Assembly: GCA_019426215.1 (NCBI GenBank) | Contig: CM033402.1 | Location: 7,193,246-7,257,245, forward strand | DNA: 64,000 bases | Direction of reading: 5' to 3' | Source of the DNA: Buddleja alternifolia | Taxonomy: Eukaryota > Streptophyta > Magnoliopsida > Lamiales > Scrophulariaceae | In this document: piece after piece, positions 1 through 12,300 of the stretch | How positions within the stretch are numbered: position 1 is the stretch's first letter | Layout: the number at the start of each line of letters is the position of its first letter | Position numbers and translations under genes: made by a program | The notes under the pieces: generated by a model | What the model was told of the DNA's origin: nothing | The model's input: the letters and a program-made list of their open reading frames with translations, nothing else | Databases searched by the model: none

Positions 1-200
1 TGTTGCAATATGATCGCACAAATCGTAGCAAAGTCGTTCCGAGGCTTACAAAATTTACTAGCAATTTCCATCATAATAAAAACAAACATTTGTTGCAATA
101 TTCATAGCCTAAGGTTATCGAAAAACAAAAAAATTTCATATCCCATAGCGATGCCACAAGAACCTCGTAGCAAGGAATGGGTAGAGGAGATTCGTAGACA
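1..200. other. Left flank of the Tat element, no gene seen
   Basis: No recognisable coding sequence or repeat. A 71-residue open frame starting at base 10 has no family features and runs into the LTR. This flank does not match the sequence expected if the adjacent LTR element had simply inserted into the repeat found on its right side (compare 42100-42304), so a rearrangement at this end is likely. Confidence 0.6.
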
Positions 201-1047
201 TGTTTTTAAAAAAAAAACAATCTAGACTAGGGAAGGATTTCGAGTAGTCGTTCCAAGCCCGTGATAATTCTCCACTTAGAATTATCTTTCAACCCCCGCG
301 CTCGAGTTCGATACGCTAGACGGTGGTTCAGAATTTAACACTTCGATGTGTTGTTTAATTAGTTGTTCGGACCGCAATGATGAAAATATGTATCTTCTTC
401 GAATGACACAATATACTATAAAGAACAATTCAAGTACAGGTAAGAATTATCTCTGATACTTAAATCTGACACAAAATAATTCTATACCTACGTGAGAATC
501 TTCTTTTCTTAAAACGATGAAATGAATAGAAAACTCAGGTCAAGATACAAATTACTGTCAAATAATGAAATCTGAAAGCATGTAATCTATACCTCCATAA
601 AAGTCTTCAATTCGTGCTAGTTACAGATGAATGAACACTGGTATAACTTCGGGATTGGATCCAGCAATTCTTGAACAAATTCTACACTACAAACTACTCC
701 TAATTATATTTACGCCTACTCCTATGATAAGAGAGAAAATAAGTTGTTCTTTGATTTGATGATCCTCTTCTCTCTCTTCTTTCCCGCTTTTGTACTTCTG
801 CGTCGTGGCTTTCTTCTTCTTCAACCGTTGAGAACTGCTTCCAACTTCTCTTTTAAAAATCCTTTTGTTTTGGCGGGATATTATTGTCGGGCTTTTGACT
901 CTAACTTTATCAGACCTGGTTTATTGTTTTTACGATGGGCTTAGCCTTTTAAACTTTTGGGCCCATTAATCGTTGTTGGGCCTGTTTTAGGTCTTTCACT
1001 TTGGGCCTTCTTAAGTCTTTCAACCTATTTTATTTTTAGTGTAAACA
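201..1047 (-). repeat. 3' LTR of the Tat element
   Basis: It begins TGTTTTTAAA and ends GTGTAAACA, and is directly repeated at 13485-14337. Because the element reads on the minus strand this is its 3' LTR. It differs from the other LTR mostly by one-base indels in short homopolymers plus scattered substitutions. Confidence 0.93.
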
Positions 1048-1060
1048 AATGCCCCCCTAA
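1048..1060 (-). promoter_or_regulatory. Polypurine tract of the Tat element
   Basis: On the minus strand this reads TTAGGGGGGCATT directly before the 3' LTR. That is the expected position and composition of the plus-strand DNA primer in an LTR retrotransposon, and it independently confirms the minus orientation. Confidence 0.75.
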
Positions 1061-1342
1061 TGTATATGAACGTTTCGAGTTCATGTATATTAATGTACAC
1101 GTCTCCTTATTAATCATTGTTTCATTTCAAAAGGGTTCGTGAATGATATGACGAATGTGTTCGTTCCTTTTCCCAGCACCTTTTCGTGATCAGGGTTTTA
1201 AAACCTCCCTTCTTTTTATTTACGTTTTTAGGTCATCTTTCTGTAAGAGCCTCTTCGTATTTTTAAACGGGTAAAAACGATTGAAATTTCCCTCTTTCTG
1301 TTCTGCATAGAAGTGTCTTTTCGTGATCGAACACCTAGAGCC

Positions 1343-1352
1343 CTATAAATAT
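1343..1352 (+). promoter_or_regulatory. TATA box for the antisense PMD gene
   Basis: CTATAAATAT is a near-consensus plant TATA box about 160 bases before the ATG at 1513, preceded by a non-coding stretch (1061-1340) just inside the 3' LTR. It suggests the antisense gene has its own promoter rather than using the LTR. A pyrimidine-rich leader (TTCTTT/CTTCTT runs) follows. Inference from sequence only; the transcription start is not known. Confidence 0.6.
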
Positions 1353-1512
1353 CTTGTTCCTGTTCTTAGCCATCACTATCATCCTTCACTTTATTTTCTT
1401 TCTCCAACTATTCATCATCTTCCTTCTTTATCTTTCTCTATTTCGAAAATTCCTTCTTCTTCGAAATCCCCTTCCATCTCTTCTCGACAACCTTTTCGAA
1501 CCGTTTTCGAGT

Positions 1513-4500
1513 ATGTCTAACTCTCATGCTATTTCGCATCTAGTGGCTCGAGCAACTCTTTTGGGTAGCGAAGATGCCCAAGATCTCTATCAATCATCAA
1601 GAATTTCGAGGCTTACTACAGTGATGTGAAGATTTCGACTCTAGGGTCTACCCATATCATACAGCCTTGGGTCCGCGATCGTCGAGGTCAATCTATCAAC
1701 CATGTTGGGCTCGGCCTCGATTTCAATCCGAGGCATTCGAATCCTCTGAGGATGGTGTTCCTGATTTACTCGGTACTTGGCCCGCTTTGGAGGGTGATGC
1801 CCCTCTTTTTCAATGTAAGGTGGAGAACAAATATGAGTGGACGAATAAGACCAAACCCATCAATGGATGGATCGGGGCCATCGATGCATATCCTTGGTTC
1901 GAAAATTTGCATCATCTTCATAACAAATGGGAAGGTAACCGAATTCTTGGGCTCATTCGAATAGCCTGTTACCCAATCATCCCTTTCGAGCAGGTAACAA
2001 CAGATGCCCTTGCGTATTCGTGGCATCCTTCGTATAATTGTTTTGTATTACCTCGTGTTTTCAAACAATTACGTTGGAAGATGTTGCTCTAATTACTGGC
2101 CTTTCCCCTACGGGCATGAATCTTCCTACGGGTGAACCTTTGCCTAATTCTCGAGCTCTCTTACTATCTACCGAGAATTGGCTAAAACATCATGGTAAAT
2201 CAAAGGGAGTAAATATCGCTTATACTGCCTTAGTCAAATTCTTTATCAATTGTGACGATCCACCGACGCCCTTCGAAGAGGTTTTATTTTTAAATTTCGT
2301 CTTCTCCCGGTTGTTTATGAATGCCGGTTGCGTGGTGAATAAAACCTTTTTTACTTTGTCTGCTAATATTGCTGTCACCATGGGGCCCATCGAGCTGGCT
2401 CCGCTAATGCTATCTCACTTTTACCGTATGATGTTTAATTTGAGCAATGACCCTTCGAATGCTCACAAATTATCCGGCCCCCTTTGGTTATTGACATGTT
2501 GGTCTTTTCTGTATTACCCTGAGCTATTGAATATCAGGACTATAAAATCGTTCGAAAAATCGGTTGAGCAACGACAATCGTCGAAAAAACCCTCCAACTT
2601 CCGGCTCGAACCAATTTCGAAATGGGTTTGCTATGGGGAGGCCGCTATAAACTTATTAGTTCCTCTCGAGAAGGTGTCGTATCTCGAAGTTTTGAGCGCC
2701 ATTTATAATCCGCTCTATGTTTCCACATGGTGCCCCTTCTTCGAAACAAGGCATGACCAAGCCCAAAATCATTGGTCGCACACTGCTCTACCCAATTGGA
2801 TGCTAACGATTGATTCGCTAGACTCCTCCATAGACGATCATCCCTACTGGAGGTCTATTTTGTCATCCCGGGATTTACTATATGCAGATAATGTCCCCGG
2901 AGTTGAAGTTTACAACCCTCAGGTATGCTAAATATGTTTTGAGTATAAATATGACAAACTTTATAACCTTGTTATATTCGATGTCGAACATGTTCAACTT
3001 CGAGCATCTCTTTCCATGCTTAATTTCGAATATGCTAACTCTGGACATACCTATTTCGGGCACGCTTAATCTCGAAAATAGCTTTCTTGAATATCCTTAT
3101 TCTCGAACATGTTTGATCTCGAATATCCCCTGATCTCGAACATGCTTATTTCGAGCATGCTTGAGCTCGAGCATGCTTGATTTCGAGCATTGCTTGATTT
3201 CGAGCCTGCTTGGTCTCGAGCATCTTGGTTTCGAGCATTGCTTGATTTCGAACAGGTTCGACTTCAAATTTACCATATCTCGAATGAGCTGTTCTTCGAG
3301 CTTGCTTCCTTCAAGTATTTTTGATTTTTGAGCAAACAGTTCGACAACTGAGTTTTGTTTAAACCATCTTTATTTTGCAGCTATGCGCGCGGCAATTTGG
3401 TGTAACCCAATGCTTTTCTTTACCATTCTTGGGCACTATGAATCGCCCTTGGTCAAGTAGGCAATTTCATATTGCAAATCATCAAAGGGCTAAAGCTGAA
3501 GCTCTTATTCGGAACCAAGCCTCTAGTCAGATTCTGCCATGTTTTGTTCCTATTTTTTGCAGAATCATCCGAGTCGAGAGATGTTTCGCAGACTTTTGGA
3601 ACAAGGTTTTAACACGCAGTTATTCGAGACCAATCATCCGTAAGCAGATTACAGATATCACCAGAATGTGCGCTGGCACGGTGGACATGGCTCATCTTTC
3701 GAATCTCTTATCGAATCAGGTAACTTTCATATACTATTATAATCTTCGACTACAATAGTTAGGATTCATTCTGATACTCTTTCTTACAGGATGATGATTA
3801 CATCGTTCCTTATGATTTAACTTTGGGGTGGAGATTTGAGCGAGACAACCCCCAAGTCCGAGAAGCGGCGGCACTGTCTCAAGCCCTTCGAGAATCATCT
3901 GTTCCGACTGAGCCATTTTTCGTCCCTACGCGCGTTACCCGAAAACGAAGTGCTCTTACCATCAGGGAGCCTACATCTTCTATTTCTCGAGAAGTACCCC
4001 CTCGAACACTTAACGAAGAAGAAAAAGAGCAAGATGACGACGATGCAGCTCAATACGCTCTTCAACCCAGATCCAGGAAACGCTTACGTATGCAAAAGAC
4101 TTCCGGTGAATCAAGTAATTACTCAAATATCCTTAGCTTTCATTCGTAAATTGTAGACTAATTCTTCATTCGATATTTGCTTATTCACATCTCTCATGTA
4201 GGCTCTTCGAGTGGAGCTGCTGATCTCGAAAAGGAGACGCCGGTTATTGGGGCTGGTGTCGAAAATATCCTCGAACCCATTCTTGAAGAGGGTTCACCCG
4301 ACTTCGACCTCCGACCGTCTTCGCCTATCCTCGAAGATGCTTTACCTCATTCTGAGACTCATCGAGACCCCCTCGAGATAGGCCGTTCTTCAGGTATTTT
4401 TGAAAGTATCATATATTCCCTTGAATTGGTTAACCCCTTTATGCTTTTCTCGTGCTGTATAATCATGAATGGGCTTTTGTTACTCTACCCTGTCTTGATG

Positions 4501-5573
4501 TTGTGTTTCTCCTTAGAAAACTTATCAAGTGACACTTTCGAGAGAACAGGCCCCAGTTCCGAGATTACTACGAGCACTGCTCCCAACGTCTCGAGATTTC
4601 TTTCGTCAGGTAAGACAATTTATCATGTCCACACTTCATATTTAGGCAGATTTTTACCAACGTAATTTTTCATTTTCCTGAATAACCTTGTTCCTCGATC
4701 CTCCAGGCATGCCTAGTTTACCTTCTTCGGTGCGATTCTCAATTGGTACTACAGCGGGAATATCCACCATTGTCATGGACTCTGCTATTTTTCACAGAAT
4801 TGGCACGAACCTTGCTCTCGGATCGCCAATTTCGGCCTACCCTGGATTCTCCTCGTTCCTCTTCAGTACGAATAGAAGAGGTTGCTAATATCTCTCCGTT
4901 GGCTATCTCACCTAGTCCGGTCATGGCTACCCCGGCTGAAGGTATAGATTTATTTCGTCGAAATGCACAATGTTCTATTTCATTCTGGTGTTTAACATAC
5001 TAACTCCGTGATTTTCTTTCTTTCGACAATGTAGCACCGACCGTATTTTCTCAAGTCGCTCTAAACGAAGCCCTTATGGACATAAGGCATAATCTCAATG
5101 ATCCTCACTTATTGTCGGAACTTCGTTTCCTTCTTGATGAAGCGGCTTCGAGAATGGCTAGTACTTGGCTGCCTCTGTTCCAAGCCGCTCGTGAAGTTTT
5201 CGAGAATAGCCTTGCTCGCCTTCACTCTTTAGCGGATCAGGGCATCAACCCTTTTACCGAAGCCGTTTCTTCGAGTCACACCCAACACCTAGATCAACTT
5301 CGTGGCCAGGTCACCATCTTAGAAGGTTCCCGTGACAGTTACATGGCTCGAGTTGCTGCTCTCGACGCCCATATCGCTGATCTTCAACTCGAACGGGACC
5401 GCTTAGTTCAATCCGCCAACCAAGTCAATGAGAATATCTCAACTCTGAACGACCAGATTGCAGCTCTATCATTTGAACTTGAAGAAATAGCCAAGCCCGC
5501 CGTCCTCGAAAGGGATGCCTTCGATTCATCGTTAGATGTTTTGTCAAATTCGTTGTTTTTTCTTCAATCTTAG
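1513..5573 (+). pseudogene. Antisense plant mobile domain (PMD) gene, 7 exons, frame-broken
   Basis: Encodes a PMD (aminotransferase-like plant mobile domain) protein. PMD signatures seen are WHPSYNCFVLP, then TITLEDVALITGLSPTG, then CARQFG after the first intron. Exons as I read them: 1513-2922, 3381-3719, 3790-4114, 4202-4393, 4517-4609, 4707-4941, 5035-5573. All introns are GT-AG and the junctions from exon 1 to the start of exon 6, and from exon 6 to exon 7, keep phase. The last exon (about 178 residues) is heptad-like and ends in a probable coiled coil; exons 3-6 are Ser/Pro/Glu-rich linker. The start ATG at 1513 follows a TATA box. The frame breaks at least three times (about 1625-1760, about 2060, and inside exon 6), so this copy is a pseudogene or contains sequence errors. 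It runs antisense to its host retrotransposon; its stop is 24 bases from the stop of pol. PMD proteins such as MAIN and MAIL1 of Arabidopsis are nuclear; the role in elements is unknown. Confidence 0.82.
2975..3300 (+). repeat. Degenerate TCGA-rich minisatellite inside PMD intron 1
   Basis: The first intron (2923-3380) is filled with variants of a unit of roughly 18-20 bases such as TTTCGAGCATGCTTGA, with alternating TCGAG/TCGAA and CATGCTTGA pieces. I count about 14 TCGA tetramers between 3001 and 3300. The repeat is imperfect and strongest at 3120-3260. It lies outside coding sequence. Confidence 0.75.
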
Positions 5574-5597
5574 TACATTTTCGAATGATGCTACTTT

Positions 5598-8500
5598 TTA
5601 TATTTTGTTATTGTAAAAATTCTTACCCGTTTCGGGTAATCTTTTAAATATCATGGTTTCGTTTTCTTTCCATATACTTGGTGTATACTTTTTTAAATAT
5701 CTCGCGTTTAATGCTTTTCCATATTTATCTCCATTCGTCCATTGGAGTTCAAAAGCATTCCCAGATAATTTATTTGATATTAGAAATGGTCCTTCCCACT
5801 TAGCTGACCATTTCCCATAAAAATTGTCTTTTGATCCTTCTGGTAAAATCATTTTCCAAACTAGATCTCCTACTTCGAAAGATCTTGCGTTTACTTCTCT
5901 TATTATAACTTCTTTCAATTCTACTCTTTTGAAATTCTATTTGTTGCAATGCTTGTATTTGCAAGATTTCATGATCTAATTTTTCGATATTCATGTTTTC
6001 GGTATATTCTTCGGCTGAAAGTCTTGCTTGTTCGAGTATTCGTCTAGACTTGATATTGATCTCCAAAGGAATTACTGCTTCATGTCCATATACTAATTGA
6101 AAAGGAGATATTCCTAGGCTGTCCTTCTTGATCGTCCTTAACGCCCAAATTGCGTCGATTAACAATTCGTGCCAATTTTTTGGATTCTGGCTTATCATTT
6201 TCGAGACGCAATTTTTGATTAATTTATTTGACGATTCAGCTTGGCCATTTGCTTGGGCATAATAAGGTGTCGAATTGATTAATCTTATTCCGAATTGTTC
6301 CAGAAATTCGAGTATTTCTGTACTATTAAATACTCTAGCCTGATCGAAAGTTATGGTTTCTGGAATACCAAATCTGGTAATAATATACTCCTTAATGAAC
6401 TCGACCACTTGTTTTGAACTTATACTTTCGAAAGGTTTAGCCTCAATCCACTTGGTAAAGTAATCGGTGGCTACTAATATGTATTTATGCTTTTTTGATG
6501 AAGCTGGTTTAATTTCTCCGATTATGTCCATGGCCCACCCTCGAAATGGCCAGGGTTTTATTATGGAATTTAAACCTACGGTCGGTTGCCTTAAAATTTT
6601 CCCATATTTCTGACATTGCTTACATCCCTTCGCATAATTTATACAATCTCGCAAGATAGTCGGCCAGTAAAAACCATATCTTTGTATCAACCATCTCATT
6701 TTTTGTCCTGACTGATGGGCTCCACATACCCCTTCGTGGGTTTCTGCCATTATAACTAATGCATCCTCTAAATCGAGACATTTTAACAAAACCCCTTGAG
6801 GATCCTTCCTATATAATTCTTGCCCATCATAAAAATAATGATGTGCCATCAACTTTAGCTTATTCGAAAATGTTCCCCTAGCTGGGTCTTGGAGATATTC
6901 GATGATCTCAGAACGCCAATCTTGTTCCCCTTTAAGAATATCTACTTTGTGTACTCGAGCTATTCTCTGCTCAAAGGGTAGGACCACCCTTGGTTTGAGT
7001 TGGATAACTGACTCAAACATATTTGAATCGACCTTATATCCCGACGCTAACTGGGCTAAATCATTAGATATTTGATTCTCTTCCCGTGGCACATACGAGA
7101 TTTCGACTGTCTCGAAACATTTGAACAACTCGTTTATTCGAGCAAAAGAAGCTATGGCTACGGGACTCACACATTTAAATATCCCCTTCACTTGATTTAT
7201 TATCAACTGGGAATCTCCTTTTATTTTCACATTCTTTGCTTTCATGTCTCGTAGCACTTCTAATCCTAAAATAAGAGCTTCGTATTCTGCTCGGTTGTTA
7301 GTACAATCACCTTCGATCTTCGCACACATTTTAGTAATTATCTTAGACGGAGATATTATATATATCCCGGCCCCTGCACTATCTCGAGTGCTTGACCCGT
7401 CGAAATAGAGGCTCCACGGAGCAGTACTTATGATATCAATTTCGAACTTGGTCTCCTTATCTATAGATGGATGTTCCGCTAAAAAATCAGCTAAAACTTG
7501 ACCTTTTACTGCTTTTTGCGGTACATAGATTAAATCAAACTGGAGTAAGCTAAGACTCCACTTACTTAATCGACCCTTAACCAAAGGTTGATTTATCATG
7601 AATTTGATGATATCGGTAGGGGATACCACTTCGATTGAGTATGCAGCAAAATAATGTCTTAGTTTGGTAGAGGCAAAATATAGGCTGAGGCACCATTTCT
7701 CCATCGTGGTATACCTTTTCTCTGCGTCATTCAAGAATCTACTCAAATAGAATACTGCTTGTTCATAGCCTCTGTCATTTTCCTGCACTAAAAGGCATCC
7801 TATTGACATTTCCGCTGCTGATATATATAATCTTAAATTTTTTCCTTTTCGAGGAGGAATCAGCACGGGAGGCTGAATTAAGTATCTTTTGATAGCGTCG
7901 AATGCTTTATTTTGTTCATCTCCCCATACAAATTCATTTTCATCTTTTAATCGTAATAGAGGGGAAAAAGCTTCTGTCTTTCCGGCTAAGTTGGCTATAA
8001 ACCTTCGTACAAAATTTACTTGCCCTAAAAAACTCTGAAGTTCCTTTTTGTTTCTTGGAGGCTTAGCTTCGATAATCGCTTTAGCTTTATTTCGATCTAC
8101 TTCAATGCCTCGATGATGTATCAAAAATCCCAGAAAATTTCCAGCTTCTACTCCGAAAGCACACTTCAAAGGATTCATTTTTAAATTAAAGAGTCTCATT
8201 CGTTTAAATGACTCGACCAAAAACTGTTTATGCTCTTCGTAATTTTGAGCTTTAACCACTACATCATCGATGTATATCTCCAAATACTTCCCGATTACAT
8301 CATGGAAAATATAATTCATAGTCCTCTGGTAAGTGGCTCCGGCATTTTTTAAACCAAACGGCATAACCCTCCATTCGAAATTCCCTATGGATCCTGGACA
8401 CCTGAAAGCCGTTTTATGCCGATCCGCTTCAGCTATTTTCAACTGATAATACCCGAATAGCCATCCATAAAGGACATTACTCTATGTCTAGCAGCTGCAT

Positions 8501-9335
8501 CTATCAATACGTCAGCCATTGGCATCGGATATTCATCTTTTGGAGTAGCTTTATTCAAATCTCTAAAATCGATGCATATTCGTACCTTACCATTCTTTTT
8601 TATCACTGGTACGATGTTAGCTAACCATTCGACGTATCGAGTTGGCCTAATGAATTTGGCTTCGACCAACTTTTCTATTTCTTCCTTAATTGCTCCCATT
8701 AGATCTGGGGACAAACGCCTGGGTGTTTGTATCACAGGTTTGAAGCCTGGTTTAATAGGTAGTTCATGTCGAGCTATATTAGTATTAATTCCGGGCATTT
8801 CATGATGTGCCCAAGCAAAGCAGTCCTTGAATTGTTGCAAAATATCGATTAGGTCATTTTTCTCCATTTGAGTCATCTTCGAACTTATGTAAGTTACTCG
8901 AGGGTTGTCGATTGTCCCTAGATTAACTTCTTCCAACTGGTCCTGACCATTTTTCCTAGTCTCTTCGTCTGGTTCTATAATACCATGTTCGATATTTCCG
9001 ACTTGAAAGTTAACTATATCCTTTCCATTATGATTATTTATTCTATGTTTATTATCTCGAGAACCTTCATTATGAATAGCACCTGCCATATATATTTCAT
9101 TGCAAGAATTATTCGTTTTGGGACCCGTCGCATACACTAGATCTCGAGAGAATTCTTTTCGAGAATTTGATCCACGTATTTCATTGTGACAATATTCAGA
9201 ATTAAACTTATCATAACTAACATGATCACGATCGTAAGCACACAATTTCGATTCCATTCGTTGAACACTTAACCTTCGAAAAATATTAGAAACAACATCA
9301 TCTTTCATTACATCGACATTCTTCATATCTTTCAC
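5598..9335 (-). pseudogene. pol: Tat pol: reverse transcriptase, two RNase H domains, integrase (frame-broken)
   Basis: Polyprotein that copies element RNA into DNA and integrates it. In order on the minus strand: reverse transcriptase with FRDLNKATPKDEYPMP (about 8555) and catalytic YIDD (about 8268); a first RNase H in which the usual leading Asp is replaced (YISAAEMSIG); a second, archaeal-type RNase H beginning LYFDGSS with AEYEAL and GDSQL; an HHCC zinc-binding region; an integrase core with AMDIIGE, TFDQARVF and GQAESS as the three acidic positions; and a C-terminal WEGPFL module. Two one-base breaks occur: at about 8442 inside the reverse transcriptase, just after GYSG, and at about 5890 between integrase core and C terminus. 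Pol lies in the -1 frame relative to Gag-protease, whose stop is at 9341, so expression would need frameshifting or splicing if that junction is original. Confidence 0.92.
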
Positions 9336-9340
9336 AATAT

Positions 9341-12300
9341 CTAAACTAAATCTAATTTGATTTCGGCTAACTTAGAGCCCATCTCGGATGTAGACTCTTC
9401 ATGGATTCCCTCTCCTTCTTTCGCTGGCTTTTCTATGGCTTCTCCGTTGAATCGCCAATCACTTCCTTCGAGCTTTCCAGCTTCATACCTGGCATTAACA
9501 ATTTGAGTATCGATAAAATAATTGTTTTTCTCCGCTTTGATCACCTCGAATTGGTGTCCGTTCCAACAAATTAATACTTGATGTAAGGTAGAAGGGACAC
9601 AATAATTCTGATGTATCCAATCTCTTCCTAACAAAGCATTAAACGATGATGAATTCGTTTCTACTACGAAAAATGCTGAGTAGGAACTCTGGGTTCCTAT
9701 TTTGATCCGGCATGGCAAAACTCCCAAGACTTTAGTAGCTTGGCCTGAGAAGCCGTAGACCGCTACATCAGCCACTACTAAATCTTTCGAGCTTTTGCCC
9801 AGCCTTGTTAATGTTTTTGCGGGCAAAATATTGACAGTGGCCCCGTTATCGACTAATACCTTACTAATGGGAATACCTTCGATTTCTGCCTTTATGAACA
9901 AAGGTTTCATGTGATTATTATCTATTTCTTCTTTCGAAAATAGTAATTTTGACAAATTTTCGACTTTTTGCTCATTATCTTCGAGTGACTTATCACTATA
10001 AATTTTAAAACAAGAAGCGTTACCTTTTTCTTCGTCAGATGTGAATTCAAGGCTATTTCCTTCCTCATCCGTTCCTTCTTTGGCTGCGAATTCGGCTGGC
10101 AGCACAGTCACCATATCTATGTTTCTATCTTCCTCAAGTTTCAGTACCCTTTCTAAAGTAGCTTCTTTTGCTTTTAAATCAGCTTCGTTTGCTGATTCCT
10201 CGCATAGTGTATCTCCCAGTAAAATATCCAAGTCGTCGCCTGACTCGAAATCTCCCAGCTCTTCATCTTCTTCAGTTGTAACACCTTTTCCTTTCAAGGC
10301 TGCTTCTCTTAACTGGTCACTCAAACGATCGACATCTTTCTCAAAATCTTCTTCACTGGGATTCTTGACTATCTTCGACTTCAAGATTCCTTTTGACAAA
10401 GCCTCTTCTTCCACCCTGAGATTTGCAATCATCGCCTGTTGTTGCATTTCCAAGGCTACCGCTGTTCGAGAATAAGCTACTTGCTGAGCGATGACCCTCG
10501 GGTGGTCATCTCTCTTTCTTTCGACATTCCTGTGATATCCTCCAAGACGTTCTAAAGGTGATTTTCTCCCTGATGAGGCGGATCTCCCATATCCTCTGCC
10601 TCCTCTTCCTCGAAAGTGCCTATCATAAGGCATAGTTCCAAACCCTTGGTTGTTTGTCTCATACCTTTGTCTTTTATTCCATTCCCTTTGATATGCGGGA
10701 ATCCAATCTGGGTCATTTGGAATAACTTGCAGCCTCACTAGTTCGTAATGTAAGGTATCTGCGCACTGTCCACACAAAACCTTCTGCATTTGGGTTAAAT
10801 TCGTCACCACCCTAGCAGGTGTCTGGTAAACAATTTCTCGAGCAGGGGTTTCGAGCACCTCCTTATACGATTTTTCCCCTTGCCCTTGAACAATTGATTT
10901 GGTCTCGCTGACCACCTCTTTGTTCTTTGGCTTTCCATCCTGATCAAAATCCAGGATTCTCTTGTCGATTCCTGACAAGCATATCGTACCCCTCTCATAC
11001 TGTTTCGCTACAAATCGCCTGAAAATCTGACACTGGTCAGTGGTATGCAGAGTATTCATATGCCATCTGCACATGCCTTCCAGACCTTCGTCTTTCACCT
11101 TCGGGAACGTTAGTACACCTTCATCAATCAGCCTGTTGAACAATTGGTTTGCCAACTTGGCCTCTTTTCGTGCCTGCACATTAAGATTTTCGAACTGGTT
11201 AATATCCACAGTATTAATTTCGAAATTTAGAACTGGGAATGGATTCTCATCTATATCTGTTTTTTGATTGTCAGGAAAAATTATATCTTTCGAATCCAAT
11301 TTTTCTTGTATCAAATTCCTAAACATAATGCATTCATTCGTTTCATGCGAAAAAGCATTGTGCCATTTGCAATATGGTTTTCCTTTAATTTCTGATTTCG
11401 AAGGTATTCTATGTCTCCCTTTTAACCTAAGTTTTTTATTCGCAAGAAGCCAGTCAAATATTCGCTCGGTTTTAGTCACATCGAAACTATATTCCTTTTC
11501 TTTCTTTGTCTGTAAAGATCCTGTAGCTACACAGTCTTTTCTCTCGAGAGCTCCGCATTGAAACGGTGGCCCTTTAACAAATTCTGCCAGATCGATTTCA
11601 TAGGCATCCTCGAATGCCCATGGAATCCCCACCTCGAAGGCATTGAAACCCTGATGTTTTCTTTGGCTTTCCTCTCTTAACATATTTTCGTATCTCACCG
11701 CACTCTCTGCCAAAACTCTAAAATCAGAAAACATCATTCCGTCGAATTTTACTCTATAATCAAAAACCATGTTTTGTTGAGCCAATTGAACAAACTCAGA
11801 TTCGGGGATGTTCAAATGACATTTAATCCTAGCTTTCTTAAATCGAGCCAAGAATTCTTCTATTGACTCTCCAGGATTCTGTCTTATTTTGGCTAAGTCA
11901 CTCATGGTCATGCTCGGTTCAGTTCGAGCAAAATGATTTTGGAACTGAAATTGCATCTCATCCCAAGTATGTATCGAATTAGGTGATAAATTCGTATACC
12001 AGTTAAACGCTGACCCGGTTAAAGAACTAGGGAATAACCTTAATTTGAGATAATCCTGATCAGCTGCCTCTCGGCATTGGCAAGTGAATCGAGACAAATG
12101 TTCGAGAGCCGACACATGGTCTTCTCCAGAAAACAAAGTGAAGTTGGGAATTTTATATGTTCTTGGGAAAGGAAAATTCCTGTCTACCCAGTCGGGGTAA
12201 GGTTTCCCAGGAATCAAACGGTGGTTCCTTCGAAAACCAGGCCCATATATTCTTTCGATGGCCATTTCCACTTGATTTTGAAGAGGATCTTGAACTAGTG

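Noticed and set aside
1323..1520. Plus-strand ORFs before 1513 as the start of the PMD protein
   Set aside because: They overlap the TATA box and leader and are pyrimidine-rich low-complexity readings; the ATG at 1513 gives a more protein-like start.
10041..10475. 144-residue Ser-rich plus-strand ORF inside gag-pro
   Set aside because: Shadow of the acidic linker of Gag-protease on the opposite strand; no start context or domain.
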